A DNA stretch of 26,728 bases, taken from the NCBI RefSeq assembly GCF_030454045.1, contig NZ_JAKDJE010000040.1, positions 1 through 26,728 on the forward strand, given 5' to 3'. The notes below the pieces were generated by a model. The model was not told the origin of the DNA. It saw nothing but the letters and a program-made list of their open reading frames with translations, and made no database searches. Every line of letters begins with the position of its first letter. The stretch's first letter is position 1. The DNA comes from Psychrobacter sp. (GTDB lineage: Bacteria > Pseudomonadota > Gammaproteobacteria > Pseudomonadales > Moraxellaceae). Below, one piece after another: positions 15,996 to 23,190 of this stretch. Made by a program: the position numbers and the translations under genes.

Positions 15996-17231
15996 ATGGA
16001 TTACGCTACGGCGATTGGTGGCGTTGCTATGTTTACCTTGATCATCATGGGCCTCGTCGCTATTATTTTGGCGGCGCGCTCAAGACTGGTCAGTTCAGGC
16101 GATGTCACTATCCATATTAATGATAATCCCGATAATGACGTGGTGACACCAGCAGGCGGTAAACTACTGCAAACGCTAGCGGGCGAAGGCATCTTTTTGT
16201 CTTCAGCGTGTGGTGGCGGTGGTACCTGTGCGCAGTGTCGTTGCCGCGTTATTGAAGGTGGCGGTTCTATTTTGCCCACCGAAGAAGGCTATTTTACTCA
16301 AGGCGAGATTCGCAATCACATGCGCTTGGCTTGTCAGGTAGCTGTTAAGCAAGACATGAAAATTGAGATTGATCCTGAGTTCTTTGATGTACAAAAATGG
16401 GAATGTGAGGTTATCTCAAACGATAACGTTGCGACTTTCATTAAAGAGCTGGTACTAAAAATTCCAGAAGGCGAAGAAGTAAACTTCCGCGCTGGTGGTT
16501 ATGTACAGCTTGAAGCGCCACCGCATGAAGTGCATTATAAAGACTTTGTGATTGATGAAGAATATAGAGAAGACTGGGAAAAATTCGGTATCTTCAAATA
16601 CGTCTCAAAAGTTGATGAGCCCGTTATCCGTGCTTACTCAATGGCTAACTACCCTGAAGAAAAAGGCCTCATCAAATTCAACATCCGTATCGCAAGTCCA
16701 CCGCCACGTGGTCCTGACGGCATTCCACCGGGCAAAATGTCTTCATGGGTGTTTAGTCTGGTGCCTGGCGACAAAGTGACGGTTTCAGGTCCTTATGGTG
16801 AATTCTTTGCCAAGAAGACTGAAGCTGAAATGATCTTTGTCGGTGGTGGTGCTGGTATGGCCCCCATGCGCTCGCATATCTTTGATCAGCTCAAGCGCTT
16901 GAAAACAGATCGTAAGATCAGTTTCTGGTATGGAGCTCGTTCGATCCGTGAAATGTTCTATGTTGAAGATTACGATCAGCTAGAAGAAGAGTTCGACAAT
17001 TTTGAATGGCATGTGGCTCTGTCTGACCCATTACCAGAAGATAACTGGGAAGGTCCAACAGGCTTTATCCATAACGTGTTGCTCGAAAACTATCTGAAAG
17101 ATCATCCAAACCCAGAAGACTGTGAATACTACATGTGTGGGCCACCGATGATGAACGCTGCTGTGATCGATATGCTACACAGCTTGGGCGTAGAAGACGA
17201 AAACATCATGCTTGATGATTTCGGTGGTTAA
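15996..17231 (+). CDS. nqrF: Na+-NQR subunit F (NADH-oxidising)
   Basis: The electron input subunit: it oxidises NADH through FAD and passes electrons to a 2Fe-2S cluster. 411 aa, normal. One N-terminal membrane helix (about 6-28), then a ferredoxin domain with cluster ligands C72, C78, C81 (SSACGGGGTCAQC) and C113 (RLACQV). The FAD domain carries RAYSMANYPEE, and the NADH domain has the glycine-rich GGGAGMAPMRSH and the C-terminal YYMCGPPMMNAAV and DDFGG. Start 15996 is preceded by AAGGATA. A strong terminator follows, so the structural operon ends here. Confidence 0.98.
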   Translation: MDYATAIGGVAMFTLIIMGLVAIILAARSRLVSSGDVTIHINDNPDNDVVTPAGGKLLQTLAGEGIFLSSACGGGGTCAQCRCRVIEGGGSILPTEEGYFTQGEIRNHMRLACQVAVKQDMKIEIDPEFFDVQKWECEVISNDNVATFIKELVLKIPEGEEVNFRAGGYVQLEAPPHEVHYKDFVIDEEYREDWEKFGIFKYVSKVDEPVIRAYSMANYPEEKGLIKFNIRIASPPPRGPDGIPPGKMSSWVFSLVPGDKVTVSGPYGEFFAKKTEAEMIFVGGGAGMAPMRSHIFDQLKRLKTDRKISFWYGARSIREMFYVEDYDQLEEEFDNFEWHVALSDPLPEDNWEGPTGFIHNVLLENYLKDHPNPEDCEYYMCGPPMMNAAVIDMLHSLGVEDENIMLDDFGG

Positions 17232-17264
17232 ATAACCCCGCCAGATAAACTTAAAAGTGTATGT

Positions 17265-17295
17265 AAAAAGAGTCTCAATTGAGGCTCTTTTTTTT
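17265..17295 (+). terminator. Intrinsic terminator of nqrABCDEF
   Basis: AGAGTCTC (17269-17276) pairs with GAGGCTCT (17281-17288) with one wobble and loop AATT. Five A precede and seven further T follow. Confidence 0.9.
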
Positions 17296-17399
17296 GTTTG
17301 TTTAGTAGCGGTTTTGAGTTTTTAGGCTACAAATCTCACTGGTAGAGCCGCTTTATTATCCTATATTATGAACGCTCTAAATATTAAGAAAGGATGCTT

Positions 17400-18200
17400 A
17401 TGAAAACCAAATATAAAGATCTAACCATTTGGATCACGGGTGCTTCTAGTGGTATTGGAGAAGCATTATCGATTGCCTTTGCCAAGCGCGGTGCTAAGAT
17501 CGTACTGAGTGGACGCGATAAGAAAAAGCTCGATGTCGTCAAAAAAAGCTGCAAGCACTCCAAAAAACATATCGTCGTTCCTTTTGATATTAGTGATGCC
17601 GCTCAAGCAAAAGCCGCCTATGACAATGCCAAAGCTCAGGCTGGAAACATTGATTGGCTCATCAATAACGCCGGTATTAGCCAGCGCTCACTCATCATGG
17701 AAACTGACGAAGACGTCGAGCGTCAGATTATGGAGGTAGATTACTTTGCTCAGACGCGACTAACCAGACTGATACTGCCTGATATGATCGCACAAGGTGG
17801 CGGCAAAATCGTCATGGTATCGAGTGTGGCAGGATTACTAGGAACACAATATCGCGGCGCCTATGGCGCAGCCAAAGCCGCATTGCATATGTGGGCAAAC
17901 AGTTTACGAGCAGAGTTGCATGACGAAGGTATAGAGGTTGCGACGATATTCCCAGGATTTATTCAGACCAACATCTCTATCAATGCCTTGACAGGTGATG
18001 GCAGCGCTCAGGGCACCATGGATGAAGCAACCAATAACGGTCTCACGGCAACTGAGTTTGCAAAGCAAGTGGTGAGGGCACTCTCAAAAGGTGAAGAATA
18101 TATCGTGGTCGCTGGCAGTAAAGAAAAGCTGGCAACACGGGTCAATCGTGTCTCACCGCCCAAGCTTTATAAGCTCATACGTGAGTCGCAAGTAAAATAG
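17400..18200 (+). CDS. Short-chain dehydrogenase/reductase (SDR)
   Basis: A classical SDR oxidoreductase of unknown substrate, 266 aa. The Rossmann cofactor motif is TGASSGIG (13-20), NNAG is at 89-92, and the catalytic Ser142, Tyr155 and Lys159 (YGAAK) have the normal 13 and 4 residue spacing. The first arginine after the second strand (SGRD) suggests NADP(H). The tail after 240 is basic and shorter than in membrane-linked SDRs. I choose ATG 17400 over 17394: AAGGA (17390-17394) is 5 nt before 17400 and overlaps the other. It lies between the nqr operon and its maturation genes apbE and nqrM, but nothing in the sequence ties it to NQR; it may be a chance neighbour. Confidence 0.92.
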   Translation: MKTKYKDLTIWITGASSGIGEALSIAFAKRGAKIVLSGRDKKKLDVVKKSCKHSKKHIVVPFDISDAAQAKAAYDNAKAQAGNIDWLINNAGISQRSLIMETDEDVERQIMEVDYFAQTRLTRLILPDMIAQGGGKIVMVSSVAGLLGTQYRGAYGAAKAALHMWANSLRAELHDEGIEVATIFPGFIQTNISINALTGDGSAQGTMDEATNNGLTATEFAKQVVRALSKGEEYIVVAGSKEKLATRVNRVSPPKLYKLIRESQVK

Positions 18201-18286
18201 CTTATTATGTAGTAGCTAGTCTGCAGTAGTTTGCCATGCAGTAGATTGTCACCAAACATTGCTATCATTGGTATTTGTAGGGTTAA

Positions 18287-18321
18287 GGGGTGTAAAATAG
18301 GCCTGACTTATTTTATACCCC
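18287..18321. promoter_or_regulatory. 13-bp hairpin or dyad upstream of apbE
   Basis: GGGGTGTAAAATA (18287-18299) pairs fully with TATTTTATACCCC (18309-18321), one G-T wobble, loop of 9. No T run follows on either strand. It ends 30 bp before apbE, so it may be an operator, a 5' stem in the apbE mRNA, or a factor-assisted terminator of the SDR gene. Confidence 0.55.
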
Positions 18322-18351
18322 AACTCATTTCTGCGTTATACCGAAGATCCT

Positions 18352-19515
18352 ATGAAAAATACCCGATACTGCTCCGCCTCCTCAAAACCCATAAATGCTT
18401 CTTTGCTTGGCATTGCGGGTCTCGCTAGTATGGTGAGTCTCAGCGCCTGCCAGCAAACACCAGACTATAATTATCTGACTGGTGAGACCATGGGAACCAG
18501 TTACCATATCAGTTATCAGTTGCCTGAAGATGTGGATGAGGCAGCCATACAGGCATCGATTGATGAGCGCCTAAAGCAAATCAATGACAGCATGTCGACC
18601 TATCAAAGTGACTCAACCATAACCAAATTCAATCAGCTGGGCAAAGGCACACCGATTGCCATTGACGCTGATTTTAGTCGGGTACTGGATGTCTCAAAGA
18701 TTGTCTATGAGCAGTCTGGCGGCGCATTCGATCCTACGGTGATGCCGCTTGTCGAGACCTGGGGCTTTGGTAGCACCATGACAGTCGAGCGTCTACAAAG
18801 TCCGCCTACAGCGCTCGAGATTGCCCAAGCAAAAGCACTGGTAGACTTTGAGAGCATTATCAAAAAAGACCAAACGGTGTCTAAAACCAAAGATGGCGTT
18901 GAGCTTGATTTTTCTGCGGTGGCCAAAGGGTATGGGGTTGATGTCATCGCCGATGTGCTGAGAGAGGATTATCAAATTCGTAATTATATGGTTGAGATTG
19001 GGGGAGAGATTTCGACATCTGGCGTCAATAGCCAGCAGCAACCATGGCAAATTGCGATTGATGCCCCTATCGAGGGCAGCACTGTTAGCGAGCGCCAAAC
19101 AATCTCTGCCATCCGTCAGCCAAAAAACACAGCGACCCAGATGCACCTTGCCACCTCAGGCAACTATCGCAACTCTGTCATCTTCGATGGCAAGCGCTAT
19201 AGCCATACCATTGATCCGATCACTGGCAAACCCATCGCAGGCGGTGCGCCCTCCGTCACTGTCGCGGCCGATTCTGTTGCATTGGCGGATGCGTGGGCAA
19301 CCGCTCTGACCGCCATGCCTTATCATAAAGCACTAGCGGTCGCTAAAGCCCAAAACTTGGCTGCTATGTTTGTGGTGTTGGCTGATGATATCAAAACAGA
19401 CCGTTCTGATGATAAAGGTGCTGGCGATAGCATCTCCGGTGACGATATTGACGATTGGCAAGTGGTTCAAACACCTGCAATGAAAGCCCTACGTACCGAT
19501 AAAAAGCCCTCATAA
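18352..19515 (+). CDS. apbE: ApbE-family FAD:protein FMN transferase (lipoprotein)
   Basis: ApbE uses FAD and Mg2+ to attach FMN covalently to a threonine in SGAT-type motifs; NqrB (T227) and NqrC (T234) here are the expected substrates. 387 aa. It begins with a lipoprotein signal ending LSAC (C33), so it is anchored on the periplasmic side. Family blocks seen are ETMGTSYHISYQ, AKGYGVDVIADVL, MVEIGGEISTSG, YSHTIDPITGKP and, later, SVALADAWATALTAMP. The C-terminal region has an Asp/Ser-rich insert (about 346-366). The ribosome binding site is weak. In Vibrio apbE follows nqrF directly; here the SDR gene and a terminator intervene. Confidence 0.95.
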   Translation: MKNTRYCSASSKPINASLLGIAGLASMVSLSACQQTPDYNYLTGETMGTSYHISYQLPEDVDEAAIQASIDERLKQINDSMSTYQSDSTITKFNQLGKGTPIAIDADFSRVLDVSKIVYEQSGGAFDPTVMPLVETWGFGSTMTVERLQSPPTALEIAQAKALVDFESIIKKDQTVSKTKDGVELDFSAVAKGYGVDVIADVLREDYQIRNYMVEIGGEISTSGVNSQQQPWQIAIDAPIEGSTVSERQTISAIRQPKNTATQMHLATSGNYRNSVIFDGKRYSHTIDPITGKPIAGGAPSVTVAADSVALADAWATALTAMPYHKALAVAKAQNLAAMFVVLADDIKTDRSDDKGAGDSISGDDIDDWQVVQTPAMKALRTDKKPS

Positions 19516-19571
19516 GACACTGGCACTGACACAATAGGATACGTTAACACACAGCGAGTAAGCGCAAAATT

Positions 19572-19580
19572 TGCTATACT
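19572..19580 (+). promoter_or_regulatory. Extended -10 promoter of nqrM
   Basis: TGCTATACT, 76 bp before the nqrM start, with no good -35. It suggests that nqrM is transcribed on its own in addition to any read-through from apbE. Confidence 0.5.
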
Positions 19581-19656
19581 ATTAGTTAGTTGCTATTGAC
19601 AATACACCGTTATCATCAAGAGCCACTGCCCCACTTTTGACAATGAGGTTTCCTCT

Positions 19657-19902
19657 ATGCTTAGCCAACTGCTTCCCATGCTTGCCATTACCTTTACTGT
19701 ATTTGTCCTGTTTTTCGTGTTTATGGGTATCGGTTATATGGTCAAAAAAAAGCCGCTTAAAGGCTCCTGTGGCGGTGTTGCCAAATTAATGGGCGATGAG
19801 CAATGCTCGTTCTGTGGTAATGATCCCAATAAGTGCGACTCCTTAATCGCAGAACAACAAGAAAACGCACTAAAGGCTGCTCAATTAGGCAAATCAGTCT
19901 AA
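19657..19902 (+). CDS. nqrM: Na+-NQR maturation protein NqrM
   Basis: A small membrane protein (81 aa) required in Vibrio for assembly of Na+-NQR, thought to deliver iron to the NqrD/NqrE cysteine site. One membrane helix (about 7-29) is followed by a cytoplasmic cysteine motif with C38 (GSCGG), C50, C53 and C60 (CSFCGNDPNKC), the family hallmark. GAGG upstream serves the ATG at 19657. It has an extended -10 promoter and a terminator after it, making it a candidate monocistronic unit. Its presence with apbE shows that the whole Na+-NQR assembly set is encoded in one neighbourhood. Confidence 0.95.
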   Translation: MLSQLLPMLAITFTVFVLFFVFMGIGYMVKKKPLKGSCGGVAKLMGDEQCSFCGNDPNKCDSLIAEQQENALKAAQLGKSV

Positions 19903-19959
19903 AAGCGCGACGAGTTACCATACGTGGGTAGTATTTACCTAACACATGTTCGTATAATA

Positions 19960-19994
19960 GCGTCAAGTCATTCAAAGTGACTTGGCGTTATTTT
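19960..19994 (+). terminator. Terminator after nqrM
   Basis: GCGTCAAGTCA (19960-19970) pairs with TGACTTGGCGT (19978-19988), two wobbles, 7-nt loop, then TATTTT. A TATAAT at 19953-19958 just before the stem is probably fortuitous. Confidence 0.75.
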
Positions 19995-20000
19995 CATGTC

Positions 20001-20042
20001 GCCATCTCTTATTATTCCTATGCCATCTCTTATTATTCCTAT
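20001..20042. repeat. Perfect 21-bp tandem duplication
   Basis: Two identical 21-bp copies at 20001-20021 and 20022-20042, each beginning GCCATCTCTTATTATTCC. This is likely a slippage duplication in the spacer. Confidence 0.85.
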
Positions 20043-20250
20043 TTAGACACGCTCTAGATACTTTCTATTTGAAAAATTGGCTAGCAAACGTATCTGTCTT
20101 GTTTTCTAAAAATTTTTGGTTCTAATTGACGTTATCGATTGCCGTTTAGGTACGTGTCTGAGTAAATGCTCTCTGGTGTTGTTTTACAAGCGACGATTCT
20201 TCGGCGCTGTTTTATAACGTGTCCTTTTTCATTGTTATCGTTGTATTGCT

Positions 20251-21465
20251 ATGTCTACCTCCTCCAATCTGCCATCCTCTCGTTTCACCTTTTGGTTAGT
20301 ATTATGCGCCATGATTCTGCTGGCAACCAACATGCGCGCTCCCATTGTTGCCCTTGGCGCTATCGCGCCAGTGGTGCAAAAAGCGCTTAATATCTCAGAG
20401 CTTGAGATTGGTTGGTTGGGCGCGGTGCCGATGCTGGGTTTCGCTCTTGGGGCGCTGATCTCGCCAGCTATTGGCAAGCGTTTTGGACTTGAGAATACCT
20501 TGATTACCATGATTGCGTTATTGAGCATCGGTATGATGATTCGTACCGTCATCCCAACGTGGACTGGGTTTTTGATGGGGACGTTGTTACTTACTCTAGC
20601 CATTGGCTTTGCCAATACACTCGCCGCACCCGTCATCAAGCAGCGCACTCCGCAGCACATTCCATTGATAACTGGGGTGTTTAGCCTCACGATGACAGTG
20701 ACTGCAGGGATAGTCTCAGGTATTGTCCTCCCTTTATCTGAGCAAGTAGGTTGGCAGTGGGCGCTGGGTGGATGGACGATTTTAGGTATTTTTGCCTTGT
20801 TTATTTGGCTGTTTTTGCGTGTGCGTTTGGGCTCATCCAACCATCAACCCGTCCTCTCAACCGACTCAGACGCCTCTGATATCTCCATGTGGCGTACGGC
20901 ATTTGCTTGGCAAATTGCTATTTTTATGGGGCTACAGTCTTTATTGTTTTATACCGTTGCCAGTTTTTTGCCCTCTATTTTGGTCAGCAAAGGATTATCG
21001 GCGGTGAGCGCTGGACAAATGGGTTCTGTGTTTCAGTTCATGGCACCCATCTCTATCTTGAGCCTGACGTGGCTGATCAATCGCGGTCGTCCTATTCAGG
21101 CGCTCGCTGTCTGTGCCGCTGTGCTTAACGTCATTGGCGTATTGGGTATCAGCTATCTGTCCACTGAGTTGGCGTGGCTATGGTCAGCCATGATGGGAAT
21201 TGGTTGTTCAGCGATTTTTACCTTGAGTATGATGCTATTCTCATTGCGGACGTATACCACCAATCAATCAAGCGAGCTGTCTGGTATGGCACAAGCGGTG
21301 GGTTATTTAATTGCGTTTTTTGGCCCACTCGGTACAGGCTGGCTCCATGAAGCGACTGATAGCTGGAGTCTGCCGCTTTTTATGATGCTGGTACTGATGA
21401 TTGCAAACGTTGTGATTGCTTGGCTCGTCAGTCGTCCAGTGATGGTCGATGGTAAATACATTTGA
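20251..21465 (+). CDS. CynX/NimT-family MFS transporter
   Basis: An inner-membrane major facilitator with about twelve helices, 404 aa. The first helix and following loop (LLATNMRAPIVALGAIAP) resemble the cyanate (CynX) and nitroimidazole (NimT/YeaN) transporters, a family of small-organic-anion or drug exporters. The substrate cannot be told from sequence, and no cyanate-use genes lie nearby. A hydrophilic central loop at about 193-213 separates the two six-helix halves. The start at 20251 has no recognisable ribosome binding site; it precedes a short Ser-rich N-terminus. It appears to be transcribed alone. Confidence 0.88.
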   Translation: MSTSSNLPSSRFTFWLVLCAMILLATNMRAPIVALGAIAPVVQKALNISELEIGWLGAVPMLGFALGALISPAIGKRFGLENTLITMIALLSIGMMIRTVIPTWTGFLMGTLLLTLAIGFANTLAAPVIKQRTPQHIPLITGVFSLTMTVTAGIVSGIVLPLSEQVGWQWALGGWTILGIFALFIWLFLRVRLGSSNHQPVLSTDSDASDISMWRTAFAWQIAIFMGLQSLLFYTVASFLPSILVSKGLSAVSAGQMGSVFQFMAPISILSLTWLINRGRPIQALAVCAAVLNVIGVLGISYLSTELAWLWSAMMGIGCSAIFTLSMMLFSLRTYTTNQSSELSGMAQAVGYLIAFFGPLGTGWLHEATDSWSLPLFMMLVLMIANVVIAWLVSRPVMVDGKYI

Positions 21466-21547
21466 CTTCCATAAGCTTTTGATTTCTAAAGCGCAATAAA
21501 GCTGTCTTGAAATTAACCTTAGGGCAATATTGGTCCCTGTCTTATTT

Positions 21548-21556
21548 TGCTATAGT
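21548..21556 (+). promoter_or_regulatory. Extended -10 promoter of the tesA-like operon
   Basis: TGCTATAGT, 68 bp before the esterase gene. TTGGTC at 21530-21535 is a poor -35 at short (15 bp) spacing. The adjacent inverted repeat overlaps the last three bases. Confidence 0.5.
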
Positions 21557-21588
21557 CAGTGCAAGATGATTTAAATCTTGAGCTGACT
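21554..21588. promoter_or_regulatory. 35-bp interrupted palindrome over the transcription start
   Basis: AGTCAG-TG-CAAGAT (21554-21567) and ATCTTG-AG-CTGACT (21575-21588) are inverted copies with 12 of 14 pairs and a 7-nt centre. It overlaps the -10 box and covers the expected start site, the usual place for a repressor operator. As RNA it would form a hairpin at the very 5' end. Confidence 0.5.
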
Positions 21589-21624
21589 CTACATCAGCTT
21601 GATTGCTTATAGGACATAACACCC

Positions 21625-22461
21625 ATGCTAAATACCCCTTCTCGGCTCGCTCAGTGCCTGCCTGCTATTGCCATGCTCGCTGCTGTCATGGCGATCAGTG
21701 GTTGCCAAAAAGAGACTGAGCCGACCACACCGAATCAACCGACTGACACCCAACGCTCAGATACTGAAACGACAGACAACCAAGCCAATACAACGTCCGT
21801 AGACGCCAATGCTGATGCACCCACCGATATGCAAGTCAACGACGCCCCAATCACTATTTTGGCCCTAGGTGATTCATTGACAGAGGGTCTTGGGGTGGAT
21901 AAAGATGATAACTATCCAGCTCAGCTAGAAGATCGTCTGCAAGCAATGGGTTATAAGAATACTGAGGTGGTCAACTCTGGACTGAGCGGTGAAACCAGTA
22001 CGGGACTCGTCAATCGCTTAGATTGGGTATTACAAACCAAACCTGATGTGACGATTTTGACCATTGGTGCTAACGATGCTATACGCGGTATCGACGTGGC
22101 GACGATTGAAGCCAATATCCGTACGGCTGTTAAACGTTTACAAGACAATGGTAGTGTCGTCATCTTGGGCGGGATGTCGATCTATGATAACTTGGGCGAT
22201 GACTACGTTGCCGCGTTCTCAGATATCTATCCTCGCGTCGCTAAAGACATGAGTGTTCCTCTGATACCATTCTTTTTGGAGGGTGTCGGCGGTGACGCTG
22301 AGCTCAACCAAGCAGATGCTATTCACCCAACCAAAGAAGGCTACACCATCATCGTCAATGACAATATCTTACCTATCTTAGAGCCCACGCTACAAGAAGT
22401 CACAGCAGCCGAAACCTCTCAGGCCGACACAACCAAAAATACGACAAACGAGTCCACTTAA
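21625..22461 (+). CDS. tesA: TesA-like GDSL lipase/esterase, lipoprotein
   Basis: An SGNH hydrolase of the TesA (thioesterase I / lysophospholipase / arylesterase) group, 278 aa. The catalytic set is visible: S84 in LALGDSLTEGLGV, the oxyanion glycine in NSGLSGETS, N150 in IGANDA, and D231/H234 in DAIHPTKEGY. Unlike E. coli TesA (a free periplasmic enzyme of 208 aa) it has a lipobox (ISGC, C27), followed by a 45-residue Thr/Asp/Asn-rich linker and a Thr-rich tail. It is therefore probably membrane-tethered. The ABC genes follow after 12 bp; in E. coli tesA is also beside ybbA-ybbP but divergent, so a functional link is plausible. Confidence 0.9.
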   Translation: MLNTPSRLAQCLPAIAMLAAVMAISGCQKETEPTTPNQPTDTQRSDTETTDNQANTTSVDANADAPTDMQVNDAPITILALGDSLTEGLGVDKDDNYPAQLEDRLQAMGYKNTEVVNSGLSGETSTGLVNRLDWVLQTKPDVTILTIGANDAIRGIDVATIEANIRTAVKRLQDNGSVVILGGMSIYDNLGDDYVAAFSDIYPRVAKDMSVPLIPFFLEGVGGDAELNQADAIHPTKEGYTIIVNDNILPILEPTLQEVTAAETSQADTTKNTTNEST

Positions 22462-22473
22462 CGAGACACTGTA

Positions 22474-23190
22474 ATGACATCACCTTCGACTGCCACATCA
22501 ATACCGCCAGTAGATACTGAAAAATCTGCCCTACTTACCGCCTCTCAGTTAAACAAAACTGTGCAAGTCGGTGAGCAAAAATTGTCTATCATTAAGGACG
22601 TCGATATATACGTCAATGCTGGCGAGTTTGTGGTCATCATGGGCAAATCAGGCTCGGGCAAATCCACCTTGCTGGGCTTACTCGCAGCACTAGATTATCC
22701 TGATAGTGGTACGGTATCGCTGGCAGATCAAACGCTCAGCAGTCTTGATGAAGACTCACTTGCGGTTATTCGACAGCGTGATATGGGTTTTGTCTTTCAG
22801 TCATTTCATCTACTGCCGACCCTAACTGTCGCTGAAAATATCGCCTTTCTTCTTGATATTGCCAGACGTCCAAACCCATCACGCGTCAACAAGCTGATCG
22901 ATGCGGTCGACCTAGGTCATCGCCGTCACAGCTTACCCAATCAGTTATCAGGTGGTGAGCAGCAGCGTACAGCGGTGGCACGAGCGCTAGTATCGCATCC
23001 TAAAATTGTCTTTGCCGATGAGCCGACAGGGAACCTCGATGAGCAAAATGCCGATCAAGTCATGCAATTGTTATTGGACTTACGCCAGCAGGTTGGCTCG
23101 GCACTGGTGGTCGTGACGCATGACTCTGCGCTTGCCGAGATGGCAGATCGCGTCATTACCATGCATGACGGACGGATTGTACCGACATGA
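22474..23190 (+). CDS. ybbA: ABC transporter ATPase, YbbA/LolD type
   Basis: The ATPase of a MacB/LolD-class ABC system, 238 aa. Walker A GKSGSGKST (57-65), Q-loop Q109 (FVFQSFHLLP), signature LSGGEQQRTAVARAL (158-172), Walker B IVFADEPTG with E183, and the switch histidine in VVVTHDS are all present, so it should be active. The first 20 residues are an extra disordered lead. No good ribosome binding site precedes the ATG at 22474, 12 bp after the esterase gene. Its stop overlaps the permease start (ATGA). YbbA rather than LolD is chosen because of the large permease partner and the tesA neighbour. Confidence 0.9.
   Translation: MTSPSTATSIPPVDTEKSALLTASQLNKTVQVGEQKLSIIKDVDIYVNAGEFVVIMGKSGSGKSTLLGLLAALDYPDSGTVSLADQTLSSLDEDSLAVIRQRDMGFVFQSFHLLPTLTVAENIAFLLDIARRPNPSRVNKLIDAVDLGHRRHSLPNQLSGGEQQRTAVARALVSHPKIVFADEPTGNLDEQNADQVMQLLLDLRQQVGSALVVVTHDSALAEMADRVITMHDGRIVPT

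Larger units (their letters stand above)
19903..20250. other. Intergenic region between nqrM and the MFS gene
   Basis: This 348-bp spacer holds the nqrM terminator and the 21-bp duplication. A TTGACG at 20126-20131 could be a -35 box for the MFS gene, with a poor -10 (TAGGTA, 20147-20152). No coding frame is credible. Confidence 0.5.

Noticed and set aside
20235..20840. 201-aa minus-strand frame opposite the MFS gene
   Set aside because: It is antisense to a clear membrane transporter; the translation is Pro/Ile/Val/Thr-rich as expected from reversed hydrophobic codons, with no ribosome binding site or family resemblance.
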